From contig CM073321.1 of assembly GCA_037043015.1 (NCBI GenBank), positions 6,034,001-6,098,000 on the forward strand: a stretch of 64,000 nucleotides of DNA. The letters are read 5' to 3'. A model generated the notes under the pieces. The model made no database searches and was not told the origin of the DNA. It saw only the letters and a program-made list of their open reading frames with translations. The translations under genes and the position numbers were made by a program. This stretch comes from Bryum argenteum. Lineage: Eukaryota > Streptophyta > Bryopsida > Bryales > Bryaceae. This document shows, piece after piece, positions 1 through 10,709 of the stretch (within the stretch, counting starts at the first letter, position 1; each line of letters opens with the position of its first letter).

Positions 1-689
1 ACCGTTCGCATAAGCAGTCATCTGTTGGCCTCTGGTTCAACTTATCAGCCAACTGTTTGAATCTGTTGTAGAAAGTATCCACAGTTTCTCCCTTTTCTTG
101 GGTAATGTTTCCCAAGGCGCGGAGGATTTCGGAAGACGTCTTTAGTTTACAAAATTTTTGAAGGAAGCTTTTTTCCATGTCGTCCCAGGTAGGATGAGCA
201 TGTTCGGCTTCAAAGTCAATATACCAGTTGATATGGTTCCCCTGCAATGTACTACCAAAGATGTTCTGTCAGTCAGCATTGTTGGAGACACCATTTGTTC
301 TGGCTATAACCTTGAAGCGTCGGATATGCCAATCCGGGTCATCATTGTCGTCAAATACCGGATATGGTATTTTCGGTAACTTAATGAGCCTATATCTTTC
401 CTCTGCATCCATCGATGTAGCCACCGTCGGGTTTATAGGACGCACCGATGTTGACGATAAAGGCATTGCTGCGATCTCACGACTGGGTATGGCAGCGGAA
501 GTGGCCGTGCCTTGCAAATGCTGGTATTGGTGACTAAGCATCTCCAATTTGGCATTGGTGGCGTCATTTTTGGCAACAAGGTCTGTCACTTGTTGCTTCA
601 TTCATTGCAAGAACTCCCTAGTAGCATCAAGGTCATCAGTAGGTGAAACTACTTCTGGTTCTTTGTCTTTCTGCTGTCGAGGCGGCATT
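1..689 (-). pseudogene. Ty3/gypsy-type Gag, N-terminal part, with two stops
   Basis: This is the start of a retrotransposon Gag, read leftward and cut by the window edge. From the ATG at 687-689 one frame runs to position 1, broken only by TGA at 602-604 and TGA at 269-271. Seen: a charged N-terminus (MPPRQQKDKEPE), a coiled-coil-like stretch, a Pro-rich linker, then a region with the usual order of the retrotransposon Gag core: INWYIDFEAEH, then WDDMEKSFLQKF, then ETVDTFYNRFKQLADKL. Such proteins form the cytoplasmic RNA-packaging particle of LTR elements. A primer-binding-site-like sequence lies directly upstream at 741-757, which fixes the orientation. Protease and polymerase would lie outside the window. 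The family-level call is good; the exact lineage is not determined. Confidence 0.8.
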
Positions 690-740
690 TTGTTTACGTA
701 AGGCTTCTACTCAACTTCTGAGTATCTCAATACTCCATCC

Positions 741-757
741 CCAACATGGTCGCCAAA
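741..757 (-). other. primer-binding-site-like motif of the retrotransposon
   Basis: On the minus strand TTTTGGCGACCATGTTGGGG resembles the TTTGGCGCCGTTGCCGGGG motif common after the 5' LTR of plant Ty3 elements. It lies about 50 bp before the Gag start, the expected place. The LTR would therefore occupy roughly 770 upward, but I could not find its outer end. Confidence 0.45.
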
Positions 758-1260
758 ATTTTAGCCGGGTATGTATGGAGGTGCTTTATGAGACTACCTA
801 AGTCGACCACAGTTTGGAGGTGTTTGGAGGCAACGTAGAATTTAGTTCAGAAGGAGTCTAGGAAGTGTTGGCAGCTGGTGTTAGTAAAAAACCCGGGGGT
901 CTAACTGTACCACCCAAGACAGCGTTGACCGTACGGTGCACCATTGTAGCCTTCGGTGTGCACTCAATGCCGACTTGGGTCAGCTGAGGGTGGGTTTTGA
1001 GTGAGAGTAGTATCGGAGGTCAGCGATGCTATGAAGGGCGTCGGATAGTGAGAGGGAGACCGGCTTAGGGATGTCAATCCGGACGTCTTTTGAGTTTTTT
1101 TGGCCGGACGTCCGGACGTCTGTCCAGGACCGTCCGGGGGGGTAAATTGGAATTACTATGACAATAGTAAATTTTTTAACCGTCGAATCGTATTGGAGGT
1201 CGCATCTTAGCCGTTGAAATTGTCTTGTGAGTGTAGGTGGTTACCATTCGATTGTAATGG
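758..1260. other. non-coding, probable LTR plus GGACGTCC-rich tail
   Basis: No gene is visible. By position, 770 to about 1060 should be the LTR of the minus-strand retrotransposon. From 1078 to 1135 the palindrome GGACGTCC and its pieces recur several times. Confidence 0.35.
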
Positions 1261-1261
1261 G

Positions 1262-1570
1262 CGGCCCAGGACCGTCCGATTGGCCACGACCAACCGACCG
1301 GTCGACGGCGACGGATCGGTCGCAGCCGACAGATCGGTCGCCTGATCTGCCGCATGCCGTCCGATCGGTCGCGGTTTCGGTCGGCCGTCGGATGGGGCGC
1401 GGTGGGCGTCGGCCGTCCGATCGGTCGCGGTCTCCGTCACCCGCCTGATCGGTCGTGACTGGCCGGTCAGCGCTGGCCGTCCAATCGGTCGGGCCGGTCG
1501 GCCCTCGACCATCGTATCTAGGTCGGCCGATCGGCCATTCGACCGCGGCCTACATAAGGCCGGCCGGTCG
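1262..1570. repeat. class II palindromic array (CGACCGATCGGTCG type)
   Basis: GC-rich array of short irregular units built on CCGATCGGTCG, GACCGGTCG and GGCCGGTCGG, many of them self-complementary. It ends about 160 bp before the kinase start at 1727. A weak TATA-like TACATAAGG sits at 1551-1559. Apparent ORFs across it are low-complexity Arg/Asp/Pro/Ser translations in several frames and are not genes. Confidence 0.75.
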
Positions 1571-1726
1571 TCCACTCTCCTCACTTCTTTCCTTCCTTTT
1601 CAGGGTGCAAAGTGGCTGTAGGTTGGAATTTTTTTAAATTTTCATCCACTCGCTCCTTATCCTGGGGAGGAAAGAAGTCTTTCCGTTTGTAAGGGGGGAG
1701 ATTTTGCTTTCTTTTTCTTCAAAAAG

Positions 1727-3215
1727 ATGCCAAAACATGGGGTTGAGGGCAGTGGGGGGAATCAAGGCCGGAGACCCGGGGTGTTTAGACATCTTGAGAA
1801 GTGGGAGCACCCATCCAATAAGTGCAAGAACTTTCTTCGGGAGAATGTGATCGTGCGATTTTATAAGGCCAACAGTCTTTCACGTTTGTTTAGCAAATAC
1901 GTGAGATACAAAGAGGAAGCTCCTGCCAAATTCAAGGACGACATGATGGACCTCATGATGGAAGCGCTCCAAGATCCGGTGTGGAGACCGGAGACCGATA
2001 AGCGTGGATTTACAGATTGGATAAAGGATAGATTAGTTGATGCTCTCTGGAACGCTGTCAATATATTGAAGAGGTACGAGAGAACGAATCGAGCGGGTGA
2101 TGAGGAGTTTAGGGATGTGATATTGAGGCGGAGGTTTTGCAACAAGCGATGAGGCCGTATTCCAATAATAAAAACCGGCGCGGCTCCATAGGATGGTGGC
2201 ACACGGATCAAGGAAGGTTAATGAAGCTAGGTCGCATGAATAATTTGATAGTAATTCCTGTCACGGCCCGTATCATCAAACTTGAGAAGAGGACTCTAAA
2301 GGGAGGATACGGCACAATTTCCAAAGTTCACATAAGAGGGGTTGTGGCCCTTGAAGAGTACTGGGAATTTGCTGCAAAGACTCCCAACCATGCTGTGACA
2401 TGACCAGACTTGGCCAAGGTGGAGCATCCATATGAGGCGTTTGCTGTGAGGATACAACATGCAGGTGTTATTCATTTTATAGCCATTCATGCAAATAAGT
2501 TCCAAGGCTATACGTACTGGTAGAATGGCGGCACGATTCGATCGATGTTGGCCCTTGATGCAAGATATGGAGATGATGTTAATGGAGAGATTGAACTCAC
2601 ACCTCATTCTGATGATGAGCGTATTCAAGCTTGGCAGTTGGTCCGGTTTCGCAAAAAACGAACAGAGCTTGCTTGGGCTTTAGTGCATATCATGTGTGAA
2701 GTCCACCGGTTGAACTACCTCCACAACGAAGTGTCTCCAGACAACATACTTCTTCACTTCCCTCAAGATGAATCACGAGTGTATATTGGAGTATGCGATT
2801 AGGGTCTAACCACGAGCATGGATGATAAAATGAGGTCCTTGTACACGTTCACAAAACCCGAGAGAGAATTGATACTCTACAAGCACGATATTGGGTGGAT
2901 CCTCGGGTGGCGTACTTGTACAAACGGAGTGATGACATTGACGTTATTCCCCTTTTTGATTGCGCTTCGGAGGAGTTTGCTACGGCACGGATAGCACAAC
3001 GAATCCTCAAGAAGAGCATGTCGACGGCCTCCGAGAATTGCCAAAGTACAACGGGGCCTGATCGGTGGTCAAATCAAGACTTGGCAAATGCTTTTGACCA
3101 ATACTTGGAGATGGTGGCTGATGCAAAGTATACGCTGACCCACGTTGTCAACCGCTTCATGGAAGTATTCCATTGGCCGGTGCCAAATAATCATTTTCGC
3201 ACCAAGTATGATTAG
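1727..3215 (+). pseudogene. atypical protein-kinase family gene A, decayed
   Basis: A kinase-like protein spread over three frames (1727-2152, 2137-2890, 2895-3215). The N-terminal part (about 140 residues) is basic and helical and resembles the N-terminus of the gene at 54448. A glycine-rich loop (KGGYGTISKV) near 2300 is followed by FAAKTP, the likely ATP-lysine motif. Near 2720 LHNEVSPDNIL takes the place of HRDLKPENIL: the catalytic Asp is Glu and the Lys is Ser, while the metal-binding Asn is kept. GVCD then stop at 2800-2802 matches GVCDWG in copy B, so the DFG equivalent is DWG. The C-lobe ends with VVNRFM, matching VVNRLM in copy B. Stops are TGA 2401-2403, TAG 2521-2523 (copy B has TGG) and TAG 2800-2802 (copy B has TGG). 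Frame changes may be indels or unrecognised introns. Substrate and role are unknown. Confidence 0.7.
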
Positions 3216-3936
3216 TAAATTAGTTCTGCGCATCTGTTTTAGTCCAATGAATGACTTCTTCTCCATTGTTTGTTATTTGATTTTATTACTTCATACCTTC
3301 AATAGAAATATCTCCAAATCTTCATGAACAATATTTGAGAATATATAATGAATTGTGAAACTTCTTCATTATATCAACCTTGCGTAGTTGCGATATTAAT
3401 GGTTTCTCCGAAGTCAAGTCAAGCATAATATGGCTTTTCTTACATATGCCTTTTTTTGTATGAATTGATGAACATATCATATGTTAGGTGAGAGTGTGAG
3501 ACTGTGAAAAAAGGCTTAACGCCAAACAAAAGAAATTATTACCACCAAGTGAACTCATAGTAAAAATACAAGACATCGCAATAAAATCCTTAAAATAACA
3601 AATTGCATAGTATATTAATATATATTGATATAGTCCGATATTTGGATAATCAATCATAAACAAAATATGGATTTCAGGATCCTCAACATTGGCCCCTAGC
3701 AAGGCTATAATGGTGTAGACATTATCCGTTGCAAAAAACTACATAACCTTCACTATAATGACACTATGTATGATGATATGTCATTCTTAATTTGAGTCTT
3801 CATCATCATGTTTACGACTTGATGCAGCGCCGTAAGAAGGTGGTCCTCGAGAAGATTCTCCAAACAAGTAAGTTTGCCTAAAGTTTCTTTCGGCTTCAAG
3901 CTGTTCAATGTATTCCTGCTGACTTAGAAGTGTGGC
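3216..3936. other. AT-rich intergenic DNA
   Basis: Lies between the 3' ends of two convergent genes. No coding, structural RNA or repeat signal was recognised. Confidence 0.5.
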
Positions 3937-4995
3937 TTATTGCAGATTTTGTTGGTACCTCGCCTCTTCGTCCTCAAGAGATAGCAAAGGTGCTGAAGGC
4001 ATGTCGTTACTTCCATATGCATTCTGACCATATTCATAATTTGTGTAGCCAACAATGTCTGATCTTCTATCATATTGACCTCCATACTCGTATGTTTCCT
4101 TCGGGTGTGATGGCCTACAATACTGGGGACTTCCGAATGTTGTACCGTATTGGTTCTCACGATTGTATGGGTTTATAGGATGAGTTGGGCTTGAGTTGCC
4201 TTGAACATTGGATCCGCTACCCTGCTCACCTCCTAAACCATGTGTACCTTCTGTATACATTGGAGATGGGTAGTTCGAACTAGATCCAACTCTACCGTAT
4301 TCGTGTTCGACTCCGTACGTGTTTTGCTGGTGAGGTGGCATATAACTCACAGGAGTACTGAATTGGTGGTTACCATGGTAATACCCCTCACTTCCTGTGC
4401 CAAAGGATACTGGTGCTTGACGATCGTCATGGTTTGAGTCTTGGTTAGTGCCCCCATATGCCCTTGGAGTTCCATGTTGTTGAAGTTGGGCATCCATATT
4501 AGCTGAACGTTCTGAATAAGTAGTATAACAATCGCTTGGTCCCATCCAATTTGTTGGAATGAATCGGTTGTTGCGATCCAATAAATGCACGTTCAAACCT
4601 ATCACAATGGTCCAGTCAATGTCCTTGTGAAGGACTATTTTAGCCCGGACCATGGCCATGGTAGAATACAACATCAGTTCTGGCCTTGTGTTCTTGATTC
4701 CAACCGCAATTGTGACTTCATGATATCTATTCGCAAAATGGTCGCTCGTGCAACTCTTCACTAGGCCTTCACGACGAGGACCATATTTCTCTGCTTCGTG
4801 ACGCGGCTATAACTTCATTATGTGATACATCTTTACCTACTTCTTGCAATTCCAAATGTCTGCCCTCTCCTCTCGCCAACTCGTCTCTGCAACACAGTTT
4901 GGGTCACTCCATGCTTCCCAATCCATTTTTGGAGGGTCGCCCTTTGGTCGTGGAGACTTGGCCTCGCCCCTCGAACGTGAAAACTTCGGCGCCAT
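3937..4995 (-). pseudogene. WCHI family member 0 with Tyr/Gly-rich tail
   Basis: One frame of 353 codons from ATG 4995 to 3937, broken by TAG at 4837-4839 and TAG at 4808-4810. The region around the stops aligns with the gene at 10710: NCKK-stop-VKMYHIMKL-stop-PR against CKKYVKMYHIGKHWPRE. The second stop thus replaces Trp (TGG to TAG). DHFANRYHE and YSTMAMVRAKIVLHKDIDWT then match the second conserved block (MVYAELILKRKVNW). The last 180 residues are rich in Tyr, Gly, Asn, Gln and Ser (EYGGQY, NYEYGQNAYG), a prion-like, probably disordered tail not seen in the other members. Function is unknown. It faces the kinase gene at 1727 and has a TATA-like box at 5133 and an array directly upstream. 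Confidence 0.65.
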
Positions 4996-5132
4996 TCTCA
5001 GCAGCGACAAGTATGCACACTGTGGGCGTGGGTGACCCACGCGGACCCTAATCAACGCACTCGATGCAGCTTTAAAAAAAGCCACAACGTACAGCCCGTT
5101 CACCAGAGTGAGGGAGAATGAGTCCCTCCCCT

Positions 5133-5142
5133 CCTATTTATG
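5133..5142 (-). promoter_or_regulatory. TATA-like box of WCHI-0
   Basis: Minus-strand CATAAATAGG lies at the edge of the array and 138 bp before the ATG at 4995. Confidence 0.45.
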
Positions 5143-5462
5143 CCGACCGGGGATCGGACGCCATTGGCCAGCTGGTACTGGCCGTCCGTTCCCGGACGGC
5201 ACCGGTCAAATCGCCGGTCGAGCGGCCTGGATCGGACGTACGACCGAGCGGGGTCGCACAACCGATCAGTCCATCGGGGCCGCTTGATGGCGCGGCCGAT
5301 CGGTCGATCGGGGCCGCCGATGCCGACCGACCGATCCGAGCGACCAGCGACCGGTCGGCCAACTGGCCTGGCGACCAGCGATTGGCCGTGTGACTTGGCC
5401 GGCGTCCGGCGACCAGCGACCGGACCAGAGACCGGCTCGGCGACCGGCTCGGCGTACCTTCC
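5143..5462. repeat. class II palindromic array
   Basis: GC-rich units built on CGATCGG, GACCGGTCGG and GGCCGATCGGTCGATCGG. The left edge abuts the TATA-like box of the minus-strand WCHI-0 gene. The right edge passes into a leader (5460-5945) that is repeated after the array at 8200. Confidence 0.75.
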
Positions 5463-5945
5463 TTCCCCGGACCTCCCTTCCCCCTCCTCTACTTGCATCT
5501 CCCCAACTCTCCCCTTGCACAATTTAAGGACTTCCCTGCATTACATATTTGCAATTTCAATAGTACCATTTTTAGCCTGTATAGTCCACGTAACGTCTAA
5601 ATATGGACAGGGAATGTTCTGACAAGGAAATGTCAATAATATATTTTCGTCATAAACGGGAATGTTTTATGACAAAGATACTATCGGCTTTAAATAAATC
5701 TATAATAAGGGACTATTTAGAAGAGGATTGAAGGCCAACAAATCTCCAAGCCAATTCACTCACTTTTTGAGTTATGTTGCTCAATTAGCTTGAATTGGAC
5801 AAAACATTTAACAATCAATATAGTGGGGCCAATTTTTCTATTTGTGAAGTCCTTCGGAGTTGATGCCCATCTTTAAAAGGAGAGCCAAGGCCATGGGGCC
5901 AATTCTTATTATTAGCTGGAGTCCATGTTTTTTATTTGTACACAT
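5460..5945 (+). repeat. direct repeat copy 1, leader part
   Basis: About 490 bp closely similar to 8345-8835, including GTCTAAATATGGACAGGG and GGCTTTAAATAAATCTATAA. No ORF is conserved between the two copies, so it is taken as non-coding. TATA-like TTTAAATAAATC sits near 5688. Confidence 0.7.
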
Positions 5946-7329
5946 TTATTTTTTATTTTTAATTTTTTTGAAATATTCTTTCCTAACACCTTAACAGCCA
6001 CGGCCACCGATTCGGCTTTTACCGTCACGGCCAAAAAATGTTTTGAAGTCAACTTCAAATGTTATGATCTCGCATCTAGTGATGATCCAACGGTTGAAGA
6101 TTTCACACTACTACGGATGGTAGTCTACTCAAGATCCTATGGTTGAAATTATAAAATATATCCAAAAATATTGGACATAGCCCCTTTATGGTGAAACCAC
6201 CTATTGTCGTGCACTTAAGGAAAATTGAGGGAATCCATATACTTGGAGTGAGAAATGAATGGGTTACTATTTTTCATGAATAGCGAATAGGAAAAGACGA
6301 GCTAACCCTATTTATGTGCTTGATTATAGCACACTCATAATTAAATACAAATTTTAGAAGGAGAAGCCTAAAGGCGGGCACCCTAAATATGTACGCATGA
6401 GGTACATGCAAGGAAGATGAGATCTTTATGAAGGCAAGAATCTTGGGTGCCCGCCTTTAGGTGGTTTCACCATAGTTCATAGTGGTGAGTGCTAGTATTG
6501 CAAGCTCCCATGGATTGACATTCATTTCTTGTATCTCCCAACTTTTGTCAAAAATTTATCTATTCTCACTAGGAGATTTTGCCATGTATTGGCCCCCATT
6601 CATGGCTTGGCCCCTAGTGTGTACCCTGAGGTGACCTTAAATCCTCTCATATTACATTCCATAAATTTTAACTATTCCTTGATGAGATTATAATGATGTC
6701 TGACATTGGAGAGATCTAAGTATATATGAAATGTAGGTGAGCATGTGTGAGCATTTAGTTTTCATAACTTTGATATTACTGTGTTTGTCAATATTTAGAC
6801 TTTCTATTTGGGCCTTAACTTTTCCACATTTTATGGTCTATATTATTTGATGTGCATTTGGAAATTACTCCATCGTTGTGTATCTAATTTAGTAGTACTT
6901 ATTATAAAAAAACATTGTGCTTAAACAATTAATTCTATTATTGGGTATTCTTTGTCTGACACCCTTCAACTAAGCTAGGAGTATATTTATAATCTATTAC
7001 ATATAATTGTAACTAATTTGCACATATTCTTTTTAAAAAATTAATTGTAGCATTATTCTTATTGTATGTATTTGAATAATTACTTATTTCCCTCTTACAA
7101 AGGTAATAGAAATAAGTTTCTATTGTTACTATTTTGCGATCATAAAATAAGAGAAATAAATAGGGGGACAAATAAGTCTATGAAAATATCACACCCTATA
7201 AGTTTTTAACATATGGCAATAATGGCATCAACTTCTAAATTTTTAATCATATTTGATATTGTACACGTATAGTACATTAGTACTAAGATTTGATGTTAAA
7301 TAAAACTGATTATTCGTATACTTTGATTG
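5946..7329. other. AT-rich DNA specific to repeat copy 1
   Basis: About 1.4 kb present in the first repeat copy but only partly in the second. It holds the MITE-like inverted repeat at 6187-6474. No gene is seen. Confidence 0.45.
6187..6474. mobile_element. MITE-like element with two nested inverted repeats
   Basis: Perfect 17-bp inverted arms TATGGTGAAACCACCTA at 6187-6203 and 6458-6474. Inside, a second perfect 17-bp pair CCTAAAGGCGGGCACCC lies at 6367-6383 and 6445-6461. Total length is 288 bp, with no coding capacity. No clear target duplication was found. Confidence 0.55.
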
Positions 7330-8195
7330 ATTGATTTGGGAATAGAATATTTTGAAGAGCCATCACTTCTTCATTTGCAGTATTTAATGGATAAAATCAC
7401 TTGTGGATAGGATTTCAGTTCTTGGTTTGAGATGTATGAATTACTATCTAGGCCTCTAGGGTTTAGGGTTTAGGGTTTAGGGTCTTGCGGATTTGGGATA
7501 GATTTCATTTTAATTCTAGTTTTTGTCTTGCAAAGCTTTGCAAACACAATTGTGTGTGGAAGTAAAATAATGGATTCGTGTATGTATGGTGTAGTTCTCA
7601 ATTATATTTTACATGGATAACAATTGCACTTCTCTACATCGCATAGTTATTATGTGCAAAATAATCTATTTTGTATTTATCATTTTTGAATTGAAGATGT
7701 TATTGACATGGAATAAATCAAGCGTTTATTGCAAGGAATATATAGGTACGATATTCAGCATTCAACATAGAATTTAAGATTCCAGAGTAGCCTATTTTTA
7801 ACCAATGTTGGAATAGAGTTACTGTTGTAGGTCATGTGGCTCAAAGTTTAATTCATAGAGCCTCATAGATCGCTAAATCATAACGTATGAGTACTCAAGT
7901 AGTATTTGTACGAAACATCTTTGAATTTGTGAAGATTTATACTTTTATGGAGTCCACTCGAAATGGTTATGAACTTGAAATTTAAAGTTAAGATGTATCC
8001 GTGAAAAAAGAATATATAGCATTTCAGAAATCAACATAGGATTCTTTTTTTCATTGTGTACTAATTACTGAAAATTGAGTAACAGAAATCTTTGAGGAAT
8101 AAAAAAAGGATCCTATGCAATTTTGTCAGATTTCAGTAATATATTTTTTTTTATTTTTTTTAAAAAAATGTTTAAAAAAATGACATTAAAAAAAA
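7330..8195 (+). repeat. direct repeat copy 1, distal part
   Basis: Closely similar to 9236-10205, including ATAAAATCACTTGTGGATAG, the telomere-like run, and GGAATAGAGTTACTGTTGTA. Non-coding. Confidence 0.7.
7455..7483 (+). repeat. interstitial telomere-like repeat
   Basis: Four tandem copies of TTTAGGG, the plant-type telomere unit, within the duplicated non-coding segment. A degenerate version lies at the matching place (9369-9400) in the other copy, so it belongs to the repeat and not to a chromosome end. Confidence 0.75.
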
Positions 8196-8199
8196 AACC

Positions 8200-8345
8200 C
8201 CACAGCGGCCGCCCATATCGGTCGACCGCCATCGGTCGGCCGTCATCAGTCGAAGCGACCGGCGACCGGTCTGCCGACCGCCCATGCGTCGGACGACCGG
8301 CCTGGCGACCAGCCTGGCGGGCGACCGGTCGGTCGGTCGTTCCGC
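8200..8345. repeat. class II palindromic array (short)
   Basis: Units such as GGTCGACCGCC, GACCGGCGACCGGTC and GACCGGTCGGTCGG. The same kind of leader follows as after the array at 5143-5462. No coding start is close to it. Confidence 0.7.
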
Positions 8346-8835
8346 GTACCCCCTTCCCTCTCCTCCTCCTGCCTCTCCCCAACACTCCCCCTTTGCACAA
8401 CTTCGATCACTTCCGCGCGTTGCATACCTGCATTTTCAAAATTACTATATTTAGCCTGTATGATCCACGTGGCGTCTAAATATGGACAGGGAATGTTCTG
8501 ACAAGAGAATGTCGGGAATATCTCTTTGTCCGAAACGAGAATGTTTTATGACAAAGATACTCTCGGCTTTAAATAAATCTATAATAAGGGACTCTCTTCA
8601 AGGAGAGTAAAGGCGAACAAATCTCCAAGCCAATACACTCACTTTTTGAGTTGTTGTGCCCAATTGGCTTGAATTGGAGTAGACATTTAACAATCAATAG
8701 AGTGGGACCAATTTTTCCATTTGTGAAGCCATTGGGAGTTGATGCTCTTGTCTTTAAAGAAAGCAAAGGCCATGGGGCCAATTCTTATTGTAATCTAGAG
8801 ACCATGTTTTTTATTGTACACATTAATTTATTTTT
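8345..8835 (+). repeat. direct repeat copy 2, leader part
   Basis: Second copy of the 5460-5945 sequence, in the same orientation and at the same place relative to its array. Confidence 0.7.
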
Positions 8836-8935
8836 GTTAAAATATTCCTTCTTAACCCCTAAAGATCCATGGCCACCAAAGTGGAGGTTTCCTATTTCGG
8901 GCAGCTTAGATGAAGAGGTCAAAAGTAATAATTTT

Positions 8936-9235
8936 TTATTAAATTTTTACTGGGTGCTCCTTACACCGCAAAGTGCATGTGGTAAAATTTGCATATCCAA
9001 ATTCCAAATTTACAACCTATATCTAGAATATTGAGGTTTGAAGTCCATTAAGGGCTGTTTAAATTTAGTCTTTGTTTGAAATCATTTTTTGGAAATATGT
9101 TCATGAATAATTTACTACTTGAGTTCCAAAGTGATCCAAGTCAAAAAGTTTGTCAATTTCACAAGAGTAGCCTTGAGAGATTACAAAAACAATCTTTACA
9201 ATTTCTAGTAATTTCTGAATTAACTCTTTTTTCGA
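8936..9235 (-). repeat. fragment related to the CACTA element interior
   Basis: This stretch resembles the reverse complement of about 35690-35980, inside the CACTA element at 34621-36264. Examples are GGTGCTCCTTACACCGCAAA against GGCGCTCCTTATACTGCAAA, and GTCAAAAAGTTTGTCAATTT against GTCAAAAAGTTTACCAATTT. It is absent from the first repeat copy, so it is probably a decayed insertion. Confidence 0.5.
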
Positions 9236-10205
9236 TTGATTGTTTTGAGAATATAATATTTTAAAGAGGCATCTCTTCTTCATTTAGAGTATCTCGTGGA
9301 TAAAATCACTTGTGGATAGGATTTATGGTTTATGGTTTAGGATGTATGAATTACTCTTTAGGCCTCTACGGTATAGGGTTTCGGGTTTAGGGTTTAGGGT
9401 CTTGGGATTTTGGAATAGATTTCATTTTAATTCTGGTTTTGGTGTTGCAAAGCTTTGCAAACACCATTGTGTGTGGAAGGGAAATATTGGACTCGTGTAT
9501 GTATGGTGCAGTTCTCAATTAAATTTTAAATGGATAGCAATTGCACTTCTCTACATCCCATAGTTACTATGTGCAAAATAATCTATTTTGTACTTATCAT
9601 TTTTAATGAAGATGTTATTGACATAGAATAAATCACACATTTATTGCAAAGAATATAGTGGTACAATATTGAACATTCAACATTCAACATAGGATTTAGG
9701 ATTATAGAATCTTCAATCTCATAGCCTAGTTTTGCCCAAATGACGTTGTTCCAAAGTAAGGGTGCTATATTAAAATGAGGATACTCCAAGTGACATTCTC
9801 AACCATGCAATATTGGAATAGAGTTACTGTTGTAGGTCATGTGGTTCAAAGTTTGATTCATAAAGCCAATGGCCAATTAATTTACAAAAGGAAAATAGAG
9901 AAGAAAGATACTGATTGGACCCAAATGTATGCCCTCATGTTTGAAATATCTTTGAATTTGTGAAGATTTATACTTTAAAGAGTCCACTCGAAATGGTTAT
10001 GAACTTAAAATTTAAAGTGAAAATGTATCCGTGAAAAAAGAATATATAGCATTTCAGAAATCAACATAGGATTCCTTTTTTCATTGTGTAATAATCACTG
10101 AGAATCGAATAACAGAAATCTTTGAGGAATCAAAAAGGATCCTATGCAATTTTGTAAGATTTCTGTAGTATAGTTTATAAAACAAAACAAAAAAAAAGTC
10201 ATGCA
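9236..10205 (+). repeat. direct repeat copy 2, distal part
   Basis: Second copy of 7330-8195, with a degenerate telomere-like run at 9369-9400. It ends at an A-rich tract before the next array. Confidence 0.7.
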
Positions 10206-10224
10206 ATTTTCTTTTAAGAAAAAA

Positions 10225-10485
10225 CCCCGCAACAGCCGCCCAGATCGGTCGGCCGCCCAGATCGGTCGGCCGCCTTGGTCGACCGGCATCGAGCGGCCAG
10301 GATCGGCCGGTGAGATCGGTCGGCCGTCAGCGGTCGGCCGCGATCGGTCGGCGCGAACGACCGGCCACGATCGGCCGGCCCCGACCGGTCGACCGGATCG
10401 ACCGGCCAGGATCCGTCGGACGGACCAGCCGGCCAGCATCGGTCGCGGCCGTGATTGGCCGAGCGACCGGTCCGTGCGGCCGGTA
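10225..10485. repeat. class II palindromic array upstream of WCHI-1
   Basis: Units CAGATCGGTCGGCCGCC and CGATCGGTCGGC, with CCGACCGGTCGACCGG. It ends just before a TATA-like box and the WCHI-1 gene. Confidence 0.75.
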
Positions 10486-10507
10486 TTTAGGGTTGGGAAA
10501 ACAAGGG

Positions 10508-10516
10508 GATAAAAGG
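10508..10516 (+). promoter_or_regulatory. TATA-like box of WCHI-1
   Basis: GATAAAAGG lies between the array and the ATG at 10710. A second candidate, TTTAAATAC, is at 10689. Confidence 0.4.
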
Positions 10517-10709
10517 CCCTTGGGGCCTCATTTCCCCGCACTTCTTCTTGTATTCATCCACCTCAACTGAGCTGCAACCGTGGGCATGAGCTTCTCGTGT
10601 GCTGCATTTGTGGTGGCGGGAGGAAGTCTGCGTGATACTTGCGGCTGCTGCATCAAATTTTTGCATACTTGGGATATCTTTGGGGTATTTTAAATACTCC
10701 CTATCCTTC

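Noticed and set aside
1207-1637. Several Arg/Pro/Ser/Asp-rich ORFs on both strands (also at 5100-5620, 8113-8479, 10095-10570, 13967-14601, 39490-39924).
   Set aside because: They are translations of GC-rich arrays, or shadows of genes on the other strand, without family features.
7455-7483. A chromosome end.
   Set aside because: Only four TTTAGGG units are present, inside a repeat that recurs with a degenerate run 1.9 kb further on.
10599-10709. N-terminal extension of WCHI-1.
   Set aside because: It begins with GTG; the first ATG is at 10710 and no paralogue has such an extension.
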